This document shows positions 17,362 to 28,311 of a DNA stretch of 36,440 nt, piece by piece. The stretch is from Candidatus Nanopelagicaceae bacterium (GTDB lineage: Bacteria > Actinomycetota > Actinomycetes > Nanopelagicales > Nanopelagicaceae), in contig CANGJV010000006.1 of the NCBI GenBank assembly GCA_947454425.1, positions 1-36,440 of the forward strand, given 5' to 3'. The notes below the pieces were generated by a model, which was not told the DNA's origin, searched no databases, and saw only the letters and a program-made list of their open reading frames with translations. How positions within the stretch are numbered: the stretch's first letter is position 1; every line of letters starts with the position of its first letter. The translations under genes and the position numbers were made by a program.

Positions 17362-18672
17362 ATGAAGTTAAAGCTTTCAGTCATAGGTTGTGGCTACCTA
17401 GGCGCCACCCACGCTGCCTGTATGTCATCTCTCGGATTTGATGTCGTAGGCATCGATACCGATCCCCATAAGGTCGAACTCCTCTCCAAAGGCGAGCTTC
17501 CTTTCTACGAACCAGGGCTCGATACCTTGCTTGAGGCTGAGATGAAGACTGGCCGCCTCTCATTCACGACAGATTTTTCAGCAGTAGCAGATGCCGATGT
17601 TCACTTCATCTGCGTCGGTACACCACAGAGTAAAGACGGATTGGCAGCAGATCTGACCTACGTGAAATCTTCTGTTGCAGCTATCGCTCCATTCTTAAAA
17701 GATGGTGCGCTCGTTGTTGGTAAGTCAACTGTGCCGGTCGGAACTGCTCAATCACTTCGTGACTACTTGGCAGAGCATGCTCCACATGCCGATCTTGCTT
17801 GGAACCCAGAGTTCCTTCGTGAAGGTTTCGCAGTGGAAGATACATTGACTCCAAACCGTCTTGTCGTAGGTGTTGCAAATGATCGTGCAGAAGAGATTCT
17901 TAAAGAGGTGTATGAACCCGTAATCGCACTTGGTACACCATGGATTCGCGCCGACCTTCCAACAGCAGAACTCGTAAAAGTTGCTGCCAACTCATTTCTT
18001 GCCACAAAGATTTCATTTATCAATGCAATGGCAGAAGTATGCGAAGCAGCAGGTGGCGATGTGACAGTTCTTGCCAAGGCAATCGGTTACGACCCACGTA
18101 TTGGAAATCGTTTCTTGCAAGCCGGTATTGGCTTCGGTGGCGGATGCCTTCCAAAAGATATTCGTGCATTTATGGCACGCGCGCAAGAGCTTGGAGCAGA
18201 TCAGGCTCTCGAGTTCCTTCGCGAAATTGACAACATCAACCTTCGTGCTCGTCAGCGCGTGATTGATGTTGTTCGCGCAGATCTCTCTGAAGATTTAACT
18301 CAGTACAAGATTGCTGTCCTAGGTGCGACATTTAAGCCCGATAGCGATGATGTGCGTGACTCCCCAGCGCTCGATATTGCAGCTCAGCTCTCTGCCGCAG
18401 GCGCGCAAGTTGTTGTTCATGATCCAAAGGGAATCGAACCTGCACGTAAGCGCTTCCCAAACCTCGACTATGCCGAGAAGGTTGTCGACGCAGTCAAGGG
18501 CGCAGATGCAATCTTGCACTTAACTGAGTGGAAGGAATATCGCGAGCTTGATCCATCAGTAATCGGACAACTTGTGAAGTCAAAGTTCCTTATCGACGGT
18601 CGCAATATGTTGGATCGCAACCTCTGGCGTAACGCTGGCTGGCGCGTTCATGCACTTGGCCGAAGCGATTAA
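17362..18672 (+). CDS. UDP-glucose 6-dehydrogenase
   Basis: VIGCGYLGATHAACMSSLGFDVVGID Rossmann; GKSTVPVGTA; AWNPEFLREGFAVEDTLTPNRLVVG; GIGFGGGCLPKD catalytic Cys. Confidence 0.95.
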   Translation: MKLKLSVIGCGYLGATHAACMSSLGFDVVGIDTDPHKVELLSKGELPFYEPGLDTLLEAEMKTGRLSFTTDFSAVADADVHFICVGTPQSKDGLAADLTYVKSSVAAIAPFLKDGALVVGKSTVPVGTAQSLRDYLAEHAPHADLAWNPEFLREGFAVEDTLTPNRLVVGVANDRAEEILKEVYEPVIALGTPWIRADLPTAELVKVAANSFLATKISFINAMAEVCEAAGGDVTVLAKAIGYDPRIGNRFLQAGIGFGGGCLPKDIRAFMARAQELGADQALEFLREIDNINLRARQRVIDVVRADLSEDLTQYKIAVLGATFKPDSDDVRDSPALDIAAQLSAAGAQVVVHDPKGIEPARKRFPNLDYAEKVVDAVKGADAILHLTEWKEYRELDPSVIGQLVKSKFLIDGRNMLDRNLWRNAGWRVHALGRSD

Positions 18673-18673
18673 G

Positions 18674-19180
18674 TTAGAAACCAGTTTTAGTATTGCGACG
18701 GGCGCTCAATTGGGCGCCCTTTGCTTTTGCCTCATCCGATAAGGCTGCGAGTTGAGCTTCAATCTTCTTTGCAACTGAAGCATCAGAAGAACCTATGATG
18801 CGCGCTGCAAGGATTCCTGCGTTCTTTGCGTTATCGATTCCTACCGTTGCAACAGGGATTCCACCTGGCATCTGAACGATTGAGAGAAGTGAATCCATGC
18901 CCTCTAAGTTCTTCAGTGAAACTGGAACTCCAATAACTGGCAGCGTCGTAAGAGAGGCAACCATCCCAGGTAAATGCGCTGCACCACCTGCGCCAGCGAT
19001 AATTACTTTGTAACCTTTTGATGCGGCTGACTTCGCGAACTCAACCATTTCCTCTGGCATGCGGTGTGCTGAAACGACATCTGCGGTAAATGTGATTCCG
19101 AAAGATTCGAGCGCCTTTGCAGCCTCTTCCATTACTGGCCAATCAGAATCAGATCCCATGATGATTGCAACGTCACTCAT
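18674..19180 (-). CDS. purE: N5-carboxyaminoimidazole ribonucleotide mutase
   Basis: [21 protein letters not shown]...SAHRMPE...[15 protein letters not shown]. Confidence 0.97.
   Translation of the reverse strand: MSDVAIIMGSDSDWPVMEEAAKALESFGITFTADVVSAHRMPEEMVEFAKSAASKGYKVIIAGAGGAAHLPGMVASLTTLPVIGVPVSLKNLEGMDSLLSIVQMPGGIPVATVGIDNAKNAGILAARIIGSSDASVAKKIEAQLAALSDEAKAKGAQLSARRNTKTGF
18700..18729 (+). terminator. Candidate intrinsic terminator for ugd lying inside the purE 3' coding end
   Basis: GGGCGCTC-AATT-GGGCGCCC (8-bp stem with one G-T, tetraloop) followed by TTTGCTTTTG on the + strand. Confidence 0.5.
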
Positions 19181-20309
19181 CGATCACTCCGCTCATATAG
19201 TCGCGTGCATGCAGGACTTCTTGGGTTAAGTGTAGAAGGTCATCGCCACATGCGGTGACGTGGCCAATCTTGCGGCCAGGACGTACATCTTTCTTATATT
19301 GATGGAAATGCAAGCTTGGATTGCGCGCCATGAGATGTAGATATGGGCGGTACATATCAGTCTTATCTCCACCCAACACATTTCCCATGACTGCATATGA
19401 ATGGCTCATGGCAGGGCTACCGAGTGGCAGATCGAGAATTGCGCGCAGATGTTGTTCGAATTGTGATGTCACAGATCCCTCGATAGACCAGTGGCCTGAA
19501 TTATGTGGACGCATTGCGAGTTCATTGATGTAAATATCCTCACCTTTTACAAACATCTCAACTGCCATAACTCCAACAACTCCTACAGCTTGCGCTATTT
19601 CAAGCGCCATCTTCTGTGCCCGCTCTGCAACAGAAGCAGAGACATTCTGTGCGGGAGTTACAGTCATGACGCAGATGCCATTTTCTTGAACAGTCTCAAC
19701 CGGCGCCCATGATGTTGCCTGTCCATGAGGTGAGCGAGCAACCATCACTGCAATCTCAGTATCAAAATCAATCAGCTCTTCAATAAGTAGTGGTGATGTG
19801 TGATCAAGAATCTCTTGTAGCTCTTGCACCGAGCCAACCTTCCAGACTCCTCGGCCGTCATAGCCACCGCTGATTGCTTTTGCAATTACGGGGAATTCAT
19901 TTACTGATGAAGTATCGACTGCGATAAGTGATTGAGGTGATGGAAAATTCTTTAGTTGATCTCGCATCGCAGCTTTATCTTGCGAATAAATAAATGCAGA
20001 TGAAGGTGGATAAACCTTTATTCCCTCTGCTTCAACTCCCTTAATCACAGAGAGCGGAATTAGCTCATGCTCGAATGTGAGCACATCGACCGTCTTAGCG
20101 AATGCCAGAACTTCATTGAGGTTGGTGTAATCCCCAATAACGTGATGTGTAATTTGAGCGCCAGAGTCGTGGGGCTCTGCGGCAAAGAGCACGAGATCGA
20201 TTCCAAGAGCAGTTGCTGGAGCGACCATCATTCGAGCAAGCTGACCTGCGCCGATGACTCCGACTCTTGGAAAGCGATTACTCACTGGCTCATCGTAGAT
20301 GAACGACAT
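19173..20309 (-). CDS. purK: N5-carboxyaminoimidazole ribonucleotide synthase
   Basis: [33 protein letters not shown]-grasp layout; [26 protein letters not shown]. Confidence 0.97.
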   Translation of the reverse strand: MSFIYDEPVSNRFPRVGVIGAGQLARMMVAPATALGIDLVLFAAEPHDSGAQITHHVIGDYTNLNEVLAFAKTVDVLTFEHELIPLSVIKGVEAEGIKVYPPSSAFIYSQDKAAMRDQLKNFPSPQSLIAVDTSSVNEFPVIAKAISGGYDGRGVWKVGSVQELQEILDHTSPLLIEELIDFDTEIAVMVARSPHGQATSWAPVETVQENGICVMTVTPAQNVSASVAERAQKMALEIAQAVGVVGVMAVEMFVKGEDIYINELAMRPHNSGHWSIEGSVTSQFEQHLRAILDLPLGSPAMSHSYAVMGNVLGGDKTDMYRPYLHLMARNPSLHFHQYKKDVRPGRKIGHVTACGDDLLHLTQEVLHARDYMSGVIDE

Positions 20310-21057
20310 CTCCTACCGTTACTTCGCTACCATCTTCGAGCATGAGCCCTCCAGCATTTGAGATATCAATTGCTCGGCTCTTAACTACAACGCCATCAGG
20401 AAGGGTGACTTCGACATCTCTGCCTAGCGTCACTGATGCAGAGCGGTATTGGGCGAGAAAACTCTGATCGTTCTCCCACATCTCGAGATTGATTTCAAAG
20501 TGATTAATAATTGCGGCAAGAATTAAATTGCGATCTAGTTCTGCAAACTCTTCTAATGCAAGCGAGGTTGCATTTTCCACGGGAAGTTCCTCTGTTGTCA
20601 TTCCAACATTGATCCCTATTCCAAGCACAACACCTTTTGCGGTTGCCTGCGCAATCATTCCTACAAATTTCTTCTCGTAAATTAATAAATCATTTGGCCA
20701 CTTGATTCCAACTACTGTTTGCGGATCTAACGTGTGAAACGCTTCCTGAACACTTAAGCCCGCAAGCAGTGTGAGGAATGACCACTCCTCTTTCGCAACC
20801 TTAGGTTCGATGTAGATTGAAAATGTGAGAGCAGAGTGTGGCGCAGCTTCAAATGTGCGATCTAATCTTCCGCGCCCGCTTGACTGAAATTCACTCGCAA
20901 GAATTGTTTTAGGTATAGCAGTTCCGCTACTTGCAAGTTCGTATAAATCATCTTGCGTTGAGCCGGTGACTTCAACCACGCTTACCCGCCAGTACCGCGA
21001 GATTTCTTGCGATATGCGCTTCTTATCTAGTGGCGCTCTTGGCGCATCAGTACCCAC
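20290..21057 (-). CDS. birA: Biotin--[acetyl-CoA-carboxylase] ligase
   Basis: EVTGSTQDDLYELA, FQSSGRGRLDRTF, VGIKWPNDLLI, GVVLGIGINV. Start at GTG 21057 proposed instead of the track's 21084, which would overlap accD. Confidence 0.92.
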   Translation of the reverse strand: MGTDAPRAPLDKKRISQEISRYWRVSVVEVTGSTQDDLYELASSGTAIPKTILASEFQSSGRGRLDRTFEAAPHSALTFSIYIEPKVAKEEWSFLTLLAGLSVQEAFHTLDPQTVVGIKWPNDLLIYEKKFVGMIAQATAKGVVLGIGINVGMTTEELPVENATSLALEEFAELDRNLILAAIINHFEINLEMWENDQSFLAQYRSASVTLGRDVEVTLPDGVVVKSRAIDISNAGGLMLEDGSEVTVGDVVHLR

Positions 21058-21063
21058 GACTAG

Positions 21064-21070
21064 TACCTTA
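21064..21070. promoter_or_regulatory. Candidate bidirectional promoter core: overlapping divergent -10 elements for birA and accD
   Basis: + strand TACCTT (21064-21069) then 6 nt AAGCGC then accD ATG; - strand TAAGGT (21070-21065) then 7 nt ACTAGTC then birA GTG. Confidence 0.5.
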
Positions 21071-21075
21071 AGCGC

Positions 21076-22647
21076 ATGAGCCACGATCTACATACCACAG
21101 CAGGAAAAATTGATGACCTCCGCGCTCGAATCGATGAAGCGGTCCATGCTGGTTCCGCCCGTGCAACTGAAAAGCAGCATGCCAAGGGAAAGAAAACTGC
21201 GCGCGAGCGAATTGAGATGTTGGTCGATGCCGATTCATTTACTGAAATTGATGAGTTCGCACGTCATCGTGCACATGGCTTCGGCATGGAAAATAACCGT
21301 CCCTATGGAGATGGCGTTGTCATTGGAACTGCAACGGTAGATGGGCGACCAATTGCTCTCTATTCTCAGGATTTCACAGTCTTTGGTGGATCGCTCGGTG
21401 AAGTACACGCTGAAAAGATCGTCAAGATTGCAGACTTTGCACTCAAGTCAGGAATTCCTCTGATCGGTATCAACGATTCAGGTGGAGCTCGCATTCAAGA
21501 GGGCGTTGCCTCACTCAATGGCTATGGAAAAATCTTCCGCCTCAATACTCGCTCATCTGGCGTAATTCCTCAGATATCTCTCATCCTCGGCCCATGTGCC
21601 GGTGGTTCTGCATATTCACCAGCCCTTACCGACTTCACCGTCATGGTGAAGGAAACTTCAAATATGTTCATTACAGGTCCTGATGTGATCAAGACTGTTA
21701 CTGGTGAAGATGTCGGAATGGAAGAACTTGGTGGAGCGTTCACGCACAACACCAAATCTGGAAATGCGCATTACATGGCCGATTCAGAGGCGGATGCGAT
21801 TGATTATGTGAAGGCGCTCCTTTCATACCTTCCTTCAAATAACATGGATGGATCTCCAGTTTTACCTCCAACAGAGACGCTAGAAAAGAAGGCAACAGAT
21901 ACCGCGCTCAACACTTTGATCCCAGATAGCCCAAACCAGCCTTATGACATGAAGGTACTGATTCAGGCAATTGTTGATGAAGGTGAATTTCTTGAAGTTC
22001 ACTCGCTCTATGCACAGAACATTGTTGTTGGCTTTGCACGTATTGAAGGTCAATCAGTGGGAATTATTGCGAACCAGCCTTCGCAGCTCGCTGGCACGCT
22101 CGATATCAACTCATCCGAAAAAGCTGCTCGTTTCCTTCGCTTCTGCGATGCTTTTAATATTCCGATTCTTACCCTCGTCGATGTCCCAGGATTTATGCCT
22201 GGCACCGAACAAGAGTGGAACGGCATTATTCGCCGCGGTGCAAAGTTGCTCTATGCATATGCTGAAGCATCAGTCCCACTTGTCACATTGATTACACGTA
22301 AGGCATATGGTGGAGCATTTATCGTGATGGGATCGAAGTATCTCGGAAGCGATATTAACTTCGCATGGCCAAGCGCTGAGATTGCAGTGATGGGTGCGCA
22401 AGGCGCAGTTAATATCTTGCACCGTAAGGAGATTGCTGAGGCAACTGATGTCGAAGCAACTCGCAAGGAGCTGGTCGATGATTACACCGAAAAGTTCTCA
22501 AACCCATATCTTGCGGCAGAGCGCGGAACAATTGATAGCGTCATCGAGCCAGAAGAGTCACGCCAATACATCACTAAGGCATTCCGCACATTGAAGACTA
22601 AGCGCGATATCTTGCCTGCTCGCAAGCACGGAAATATTCCGCTATAA
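21076..22647 (+). CDS. Acyl-CoA carboxylase carboxyltransferase (beta) subunit, PccB/AccD5-like
   Basis: [75 protein letters not shown]. Confidence 0.96.
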   Translation: MSHDLHTTAGKIDDLRARIDEAVHAGSARATEKQHAKGKKTARERIEMLVDADSFTEIDEFARHRAHGFGMENNRPYGDGVVIGTATVDGRPIALYSQDFTVFGGSLGEVHAEKIVKIADFALKSGIPLIGINDSGGARIQEGVASLNGYGKIFRLNTRSSGVIPQISLILGPCAGGSAYSPALTDFTVMVKETSNMFITGPDVIKTVTGEDVGMEELGGAFTHNTKSGNAHYMADSEADAIDYVKALLSYLPSNNMDGSPVLPPTETLEKKATDTALNTLIPDSPNQPYDMKVLIQAIVDEGEFLEVHSLYAQNIVVGFARIEGQSVGIIANQPSQLAGTLDINSSEKAARFLRFCDAFNIPILTLVDVPGFMPGTEQEWNGIIRRGAKLLYAYAEASVPLVTLITRKAYGGAFIVMGSKYLGSDINFAWPSAEIAVMGAQGAVNILHRKEIAEATDVEATRKELVDDYTEKFSNPYLAAERGTIDSVIEPEESRQYITKAFRTLKTKRDILPARKHGNIPL

Positions 22648-22830
22648 ATGAAATTTACAGTTGCTTCAGGTCATCCAAGCGATGAAGAGCTCATCGCTCT
22701 ACAAGCGGTTCTTACCAACCGTAAAACAGTAGAGCTTAAGCCAGTAATTAAACGAAGCATCTTTGGCCTGCCTCAACTTCGTCAACCACTTCCCCATCAG
22801 GTTACATTTGGTGCAAGGAAGTTTGATTAA
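22648..22830 (+). CDS. Acyl-CoA carboxylase epsilon subunit-like
   Basis: 60 aa, MKFTVASGHPSDEELIALQAVLTNRK, directly between beta subunit and Maf as in other Actinobacteria. Confidence 0.8.
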   Translation: MKFTVASGHPSDEELIALQAVLTNRKTVELKPVIKRSIFGLPQLRQPLPHQVTFGARKFD

Positions 22831-23432
22831 TGCCCCGCATAGTACTTGCATCACAATCTGCATCTCGCCGTCGCTTGCTTGAAGGTGCTGGGATCAAGCC
22901 CACCGTCATTGTCAGCCACGTTGATGAAGAGACAGATTTTTTTAACGCAATGACTCCGGAGGATATGGTGATTGCTCTCGCGGTCTCTAAGGCTCACACT
23001 GTGCGCGAACTTGTTGACTATCCTGCAATTATTATCGGTTGCGATTCTACATTTGATGTCGATGGCGTCTCTTTTGGAAAGCCAGGCACTCCAGAGATTG
23101 CCGTTGAGCGCGCTAAGAAAATTAGTGGCCGCACCGGATTACTTCATACGGGTCATTGCATCATCGACACTGCACAAGGAATTGAAATTGCGGATCGAGT
23201 AACAACGAAAGTTACTTTCACAGATATGACAGATGAAGAGATTGCCGACTATGTGGCCTCAGGCGAACCGCTTCATGTTGCTGGCGGTTTTACTCTTGAT
23301 GGCTTCGGCTCGCCTTTTATCCCGATTATTGAGGGCGATTACACAAATGTTGTGGGTCTCTCAATGCCATTCCTTCTCAAAGCGATGAAGCAACTTGGAT
23401 ATTCTTGGCCGCAGCTAAAGGAGATGCAATGA
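22830..23432 (+). CDS. Maf family nucleotide pyrophosphatase
   Basis: [55 protein letters not shown]. Confidence 0.95.
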   Translation: MPRIVLASQSASRRRLLEGAGIKPTVIVSHVDEETDFFNAMTPEDMVIALAVSKAHTVRELVDYPAIIIGCDSTFDVDGVSFGKPGTPEIAVERAKKISGRTGLLHTGHCIIDTAQGIEIADRVTTKVTFTDMTDEEIADYVASGEPLHVAGGFTLDGFGSPFIPIIEGDYTNVVGLSMPFLLKAMKQLGYSWPQLKEMQ

Positions 23433-25147
23433 AACGTGTTCTGATTGCAAATAGAGGTGAGATTGCGCTCCGCGTCATTCGTGCATGTAGAGATCATGGC
23501 CTCGAATCTGTTGCCATGTATTCCGAAGAGGATCGAGATGCGCTTCATACAAAGAGCGCAGATTTCGCTTACTCTCTTGAAGGAGTCGTTGCAAAAGATA
23601 CCTATCTCAACATTCCTAAGATAATTGCTCTGGCAAAGCGCGCAGGTGCCGATGCCGTTCACCCAGGTTATGGATTTCTCTCAGAGAATGCAGATTTTGC
23701 CCAAGCAGTCATCGATGCTGGATTAATTTGGATTGGCCCATCCCCCAGTGCAATCAGCGCCCTCGGAGATAAAGTTTCGGCTCGTCGTATCGCAGCTGCT
23801 GCTGGGGCGCCACTCGTTGCCGGAACTAAAGATCCAGTCGAACATGCAGATGAAATCATCGCATTTGCAAAAGAACATGGCCTGCCAGTCGCGATTAAAG
23901 CTGCATTTGGCGGCGGCGGACGTGGATTAAAAGTTGCACGCACGCTGGAAGAGATTCCAGAGCTTTACGCATCTGCTGTTCGTGAAGCAATTGCTGGTTT
24001 TGGTCGCGGTGAATGTTTTGTCGAGCGTTACCTTGATAAGCCACGCCACGTTGAAACACAGGTTCTTGCAGATAAGTTCGGCAATGCAGTCGTCGTATCA
24101 ACCCGCGACTGTTCATTACAACGTCGCCACCAGAAACTAGTTGAAGAAGCGCCGGCTCCATTCTTAACTGATGAGCAGAATGCAGAGCTCTACCGCTCTT
24201 CCAAGGCCATCATGAAAGAGGCAGGTTATGTAGGTGCGGGCACCTGCGAATTTCTCATCGGACTTGACGTAACAATCTCGTTTCTTGAAGTTAATACTCG
24301 TCTACAAGTAGAACACCCTGTTTCGGAAGAGGTAACTGGAATTGACTTAGTTCGTCAGCAATTCCGAATTGCGATGGGCGAAGCGCTTGGCTTTGATGAT
24401 CCGGTCGTGCGGGGTCACTCCATTGAATTTAGAATCAATGGTGAAGATCCTGGACGTTCATTCTTGCCAGCACCAGGCCGAATCACAGAGTGGCAGATTC
24501 CAACTGGCCCTGGAGTACGCGTCGATGCAGGTTTCCGAAAAGGAGATGTAATTGGCGGAAATTTCGACTCATTGCTTGCAAAGTTAATTGTTACAGGAGC
24601 TACTCGTGCAGAAGCAATCCAGCGGTCACGTCGCGCATTAGCGGAGTTTGAAATTCAAGGACTTGCTACCGCACTTCCATTCCACCGCGCGATTTTGGAA
24701 GATCTCAATTACACAGAAGTCTTCAAGGTTTATACAAGTTACATCGAGAATGAATTTGTCAATGAAATTCCGGCACATGCCGCAGAAGCACTTGAAGCGC
24801 AGACTAAAGCTGCTGCGGAAAAACTCGTTGCTGAGGTAAATGGAAAGCGTTTTGAAATTCTCGTCCATGCACCAGATCCCGTTGTAAAGCGCCACCGCGC
24901 AAAGCAGGCATCTTCGGCTGGTGCAGCTGGCAACGGACTGCCAAGTCCGATGCAGGGAACGGTAGTCAAAATAGCCGTTGAAGATGGCCAACAGGTAGAA
25001 GCTGGTGATCTCATTATTGTTTTAGAAGCGATGAAGATGGAACAGCCACTTAATGCTCATAAGAGCGGTGTGATAAAGAACTTAAAGGCAGTTGTAGGCG
25101 AGACTGTTTCAAGTGGCACCATTCTCTGTGAGATTATTGAGGCATGA
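23429..25147 (+). CDS. Acyl-CoA carboxylase alpha subunit: biotin carboxylase + BCCP
   Basis: [27 protein letters not shown]-grasp; C-terminal biotinylation motif [10 protein letters not shown]. Start set at 23429 (ATGA overlap with maf). Confidence 0.97.
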   Translation: MKRVLIANRGEIALRVIRACRDHGLESVAMYSEEDRDALHTKSADFAYSLEGVVAKDTYLNIPKIIALAKRAGADAVHPGYGFLSENADFAQAVIDAGLIWIGPSPSAISALGDKVSARRIAAAAGAPLVAGTKDPVEHADEIIAFAKEHGLPVAIKAAFGGGGRGLKVARTLEEIPELYASAVREAIAGFGRGECFVERYLDKPRHVETQVLADKFGNAVVVSTRDCSLQRRHQKLVEEAPAPFLTDEQNAELYRSSKAIMKEAGYVGAGTCEFLIGLDVTISFLEVNTRLQVEHPVSEEVTGIDLVRQQFRIAMGEALGFDDPVVRGHSIEFRINGEDPGRSFLPAPGRITEWQIPTGPGVRVDAGFRKGDVIGGNFDSLLAKLIVTGATRAEAIQRSRRALAEFEIQGLATALPFHRAILEDLNYTEVFKVYTSYIENEFVNEIPAHAAEALEAQTKAAAEKLVAEVNGKRFEILVHAPDPVVKRHRAKQASSAGAAGNGLPSPMQGTVVKIAVEDGQQVEAGDLIIVLEAMKMEQPLNAHKSGVIKNLKAVVGETVSSGTILCEIIEA

Positions 25148-25974
25148 CTTCAACCGATCTTCTCTACAAAGACCCAATGGCAGCAGCAATTCAAGCAGCT
25201 GCTGAGATTGCTTCACGAACTGACGTTGCTTCACACGATGTTGCGCTCGTCATGGGCTCTGGTTGGGTAACGGCATGTGATGCGCTCGGCACGCCAGCCT
25301 ACGAGTGTGATGCGCATGAACTCACCGGCTTTGAAGCGCCTGCAGTTGAAGGCCACTCTGGAAAAGTTCGTTCATATGTAATTGAACATGAAGGTAAATC
25401 AATTCGCGCACTCGTATTCCTTGGTCGCACACACCTCTACGAAGGTAAAGGTATGGAACCAGTTGTACATGGCGTTCGCACTGCTGTTAAAGCTGGCTGC
25501 AAAGTTGTCGTGCTTACCAATGCCTGTGGTGGAATCAATGCAGGATATAAAGTTGGCGAACCAGTCTTAATCCGCGATCACATCTCATTAACGGCGCAAT
25601 CACCGCTCTCAGGTGCAACATTTGTTGACTTGACCGACCTTTATAGCAAGCGCATCCGTGAGATTGTTAAGAAAGAAGATTCCTCACTACAAGAAGGTGT
25701 TTACGTGCATTGGCGTGGTCCCACCTATGAGACTCCTGCAGAAATTTTGATGATGCGCACGATGGGCGCAGATCTCGTTGGAATGTCGACTGTTCCAGAG
25801 GCGATTGCAGCTCATGCAATGGGTGCAGAAGTACTTGGCATCTCTTTGGTCTCCAATGCGGCAGCAGGAATGACTGGCGAGAAACTTAACCACGAAGAAG
25901 TCATCGCCGCTGGTAAAGCCGCAGCAAGTCGAATGGGCAAATTACTCAAAAATACAATCCCTAAACTCGTTTAA
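25144..25974 (+). CDS. Purine-nucleoside phosphorylase
   Basis: [67 protein letters not shown]. Confidence 0.96.
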   Translation: MTSTDLLYKDPMAAAIQAAAEIASRTDVASHDVALVMGSGWVTACDALGTPAYECDAHELTGFEAPAVEGHSGKVRSYVIEHEGKSIRALVFLGRTHLYEGKGMEPVVHGVRTAVKAGCKVVVLTNACGGINAGYKVGEPVLIRDHISLTAQSPLSGATFVDLTDLYSKRIREIVKKEDSSLQEGVYVHWRGPTYETPAEILMMRTMGADLVGMSTVPEAIAAHAMGAEVLGISLVSNAAAGMTGEKLNHEEVIAAGKAAASRMGKLLKNTIPKLV

Positions 25975-25990
25975 TCTTTGGCAAACGAGT
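25965..25990. repeat. 8-bp perfect inverted repeat ACTCGTTT-N10-AAACGAGT at the pnp/pmm junction
   Basis: ACTCGTTT (25965-25972) and AAACGAGT (25983-25990); abuts the candidate -10 TAACCT (25990-25995) of the next gene. Confidence 0.55.
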
Positions 25991-25995
25991 AACCT
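25990..25995 (+). promoter_or_regulatory. Candidate -10 (TAACCT) for a leaderless phosphomutase transcript
   Basis: TAACCT-GCGCTT-ATG(26002). Confidence 0.45.
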
Positions 25996-26001
25996 GCGCT
26001 T

Positions 26002-27621
26002 ATGAACGCTGCACTCATTGAAGAGGTAAAAGCCTGGATTGCAGATGATCCAGATCCTGTGACTGCTACCTATCTCCAAGAGCTACTCGACAATGGAGAT
26101 GAAGCAGCGCTCCAACCTTTATTTAACGGCTTTCTTCAATTTGGAACCGCAGGGCTTCGTGGCCCAATTGGCGCCGGGCCTTCGTGTATGAATCGTGCCG
26201 TGGTGGGCCGGGCAGCAGCCGGAATCGCTTCTTATATGGCAAAGCGCGGAATGAAATCCGTGGTGATTGGTCGCGATGCCCGTCATGGTTCTGAGGATTA
26301 CACATTTGAATCAGCTGAGATCTTGAGCGGTGCCGGAATGGATGTCTACATCTTGCCTCGACCGCTACCAACGCCTGTACTTGCATTTGCTACCTCACAT
26401 TTGAAATGCGATGTCGGAATCATGGTGACGGCAAGTCACAATCCTCCTGCAGACAATGGCTACAAGGTTTATATCGGGCCAGAGGCAGATGGAATTTCCT
26501 ACGCATCATCACAAATCATTAGCCCGACTGATGAATTTATCGCCGCCGATATTGAAGCCGTAAAATCCTTAAAGTCACTCCCCCGCGGAAACAAGTGGAC
26601 TACTTTGGGAGAAGAAGTCATCTCCGAATATATCCAGCGGACAAAGTCACTCGCACCTCGTCCAGGTGATATCAAAGTTGTCTACACCGCAATGCATGGA
26701 GTTGGTACTGAAGTCGTACAGCGAGTTTTTAATCATGCAGGATTTGCAACTTTGATTCTGGTCGACGAACAGTGCACGCCAGATCCAGATTTTCCTACCG
26801 TTGCATTTCCAAATCCTGAAGAGCCGGGTGCAATCGACCTAGCTCTGGCAAAAGCTCGCGACTTTGGCGCTGATCTTGTTATTGCCAATGATCCTGATGC
26901 CGATCGTTGTGCTGCGGCAATCAATGATCCAAAGGTTGGATGGCGAATGCTGCGCGGCGATGAGCTTGGCGTAATTTTCGGAGAATGGATTGCCCGCACT
27001 CACCCAGCGGGAACAATGGGAAATTCCATCGTCTCATCCTCAGCGCTACGAAAAATTGCTGCGCATTACAACGTTGACTTTAAAGAAGTTCTGACTGGCT
27101 TTAAGTGGTTGGCAAAGATTGAAAATCTTGCATATGGCTATGAGGAAGCAATTGGCTATTCGGTGGATTCAGAGACCGTCAATGATAAAGATGGCATCTC
27201 TGCCGCAATCTTTCTCACTCAGATTGCAATGGATCTCAAGCGCGATGGACTTACTCTCTCTGATCTGCTCGACGAAATCTGGCAGCAACATGGCTTCCAT
27301 GGCACAGAGCAGATCTCAATTCGCCTGCCCGATATGAGCATCATCGCCAGATTCCTCGCAGGATTGCGCGCTACTCCCCCGGCTGAAATTGCGGGCCGTA
27401 AAGTGGAATCAATCGATGACCTTGCCGCTCCCACTGATGGACTTCCTCCTACCGATGGTTTGCGAATCTGGCTCGCCGGTGGAATTCGAATCATTGTCCG
27501 TCCCTCTGGAACAGAGGCGAAGATGAAGTGTTACATCGAAGTTATCACAAAGAGCTCAGAAGAATCCGAGGCGTTACTTAACGAACTCCGTGGACCGCTC
27601 AAGCTGTTCTTGCAAGGTTAA
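26002..27621 (+). CDS. Phospho-sugar mutase (phosphomannomutase/phosphopentomutase, alpha-D-phosphohexomutase superfamily)
   Basis: GTAGLRGPIGAGPSCMN; MVTASHNPPADNGYKVY active Ser; NDPDADRC metal site; RPSGTEAKMKCYIE. Confidence 0.95.
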   Translation: MNAALIEEVKAWIADDPDPVTATYLQELLDNGDEAALQPLFNGFLQFGTAGLRGPIGAGPSCMNRAVVGRAAAGIASYMAKRGMKSVVIGRDARHGSEDYTFESAEILSGAGMDVYILPRPLPTPVLAFATSHLKCDVGIMVTASHNPPADNGYKVYIGPEADGISYASSQIISPTDEFIAADIEAVKSLKSLPRGNKWTTLGEEVISEYIQRTKSLAPRPGDIKVVYTAMHGVGTEVVQRVFNHAGFATLILVDEQCTPDPDFPTVAFPNPEEPGAIDLALAKARDFGADLVIANDPDADRCAAAINDPKVGWRMLRGDELGVIFGEWIARTHPAGTMGNSIVSSSALRKIAAHYNVDFKEVLTGFKWLAKIENLAYGYEEAIGYSVDSETVNDKDGISAAIFLTQIAMDLKRDGLTLSDLLDEIWQQHGFHGTEQISIRLPDMSIIARFLAGLRATPPAEIAGRKVESIDDLAAPTDGLPPTDGLRIWLAGGIRIIVRPSGTEAKMKCYIEVITKSSEESEALLNELRGPLKLFLQG

Positions 27622-27624
27622 AAA

Positions 27625-28311
27625 TTAACTACCGAAGCGCGCTTTAAATTCATCGAGCATCGCAGCGGCTGCTGAGGCGCCACTTCGCTTTACACCTGCA
27701 TCCATAAATGCCAATAACATATCGAGGTTTTTAACACCGCCTGCGCTCTTGACCTCCATCTTGGAAGAGACTGATGCGCGCATTAATTTCACATCTTCTA
27801 GAATTGCCCCCGTAGGTGCAAAGCCAGTTGATGTCTTTACGTAATCTGCACCCGATGCCTCAACTAATTGGCAAGCTTTTACGATCTCTTCCTTTGTCAG
27901 GTAGGCGTTCTCAAGAATTACCTTTACCTGATGACCGCCTGCAGCAGCGACAACTGCTGCAAGTTCTTCGCGAACCTCGTCATACATGCCGGACTTCATT
28001 AAGCCGATATTCATCACTACATCAATCTCGGTTGCGCCATCTGCAACAACTTGCTTTGTCTCAAAAACTTTGACTGAAGTGGCAGAGTTGCCATGTGGAA
28101 ATCCAACAACTGTTCCGACATGAACATCGCTTCCTTTAAGAATCTCTGCGCAGAACGCAACATCCGCTGGCTTACAGCAGACCGATGCAACGTCATATTT
28201 AATGGCGACTAAACAACCTTCACGAACTTCTTCGCGCGACATATCTGGTCGAAGTAACGCATAATCAATGGTCTTTGCAACCTGCTTGAGTGTGTATTTA
28301 CTGGTTGTCAT
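27625..28311 (-). CDS. deoC: Deoxyribose-phosphate aldolase
   Basis: IDYALLRPDMSREEVREGC; EIDVVMNIG; KVILENAYL; YVKTSTGFAPTGA; VKSAGGVK. Confidence 0.96.
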   Translation of the reverse strand: MTTSKYTLKQVAKTIDYALLRPDMSREEVREGCLVAIKYDVASVCCKPADVAFCAEILKGSDVHVGTVVGFPHGNSATSVKVFETKQVVADGATEIDVVMNIGLMKSGMYDEVREELAAVVAAAGGHQVKVILENAYLTKEEIVKACQLVEASGADYVKTSTGFAPTGAILEDVKLMRASVSSKMEVKSAGGVKNLDMLLAFMDAGVKRSGASAAAAMLDEFKARFGS

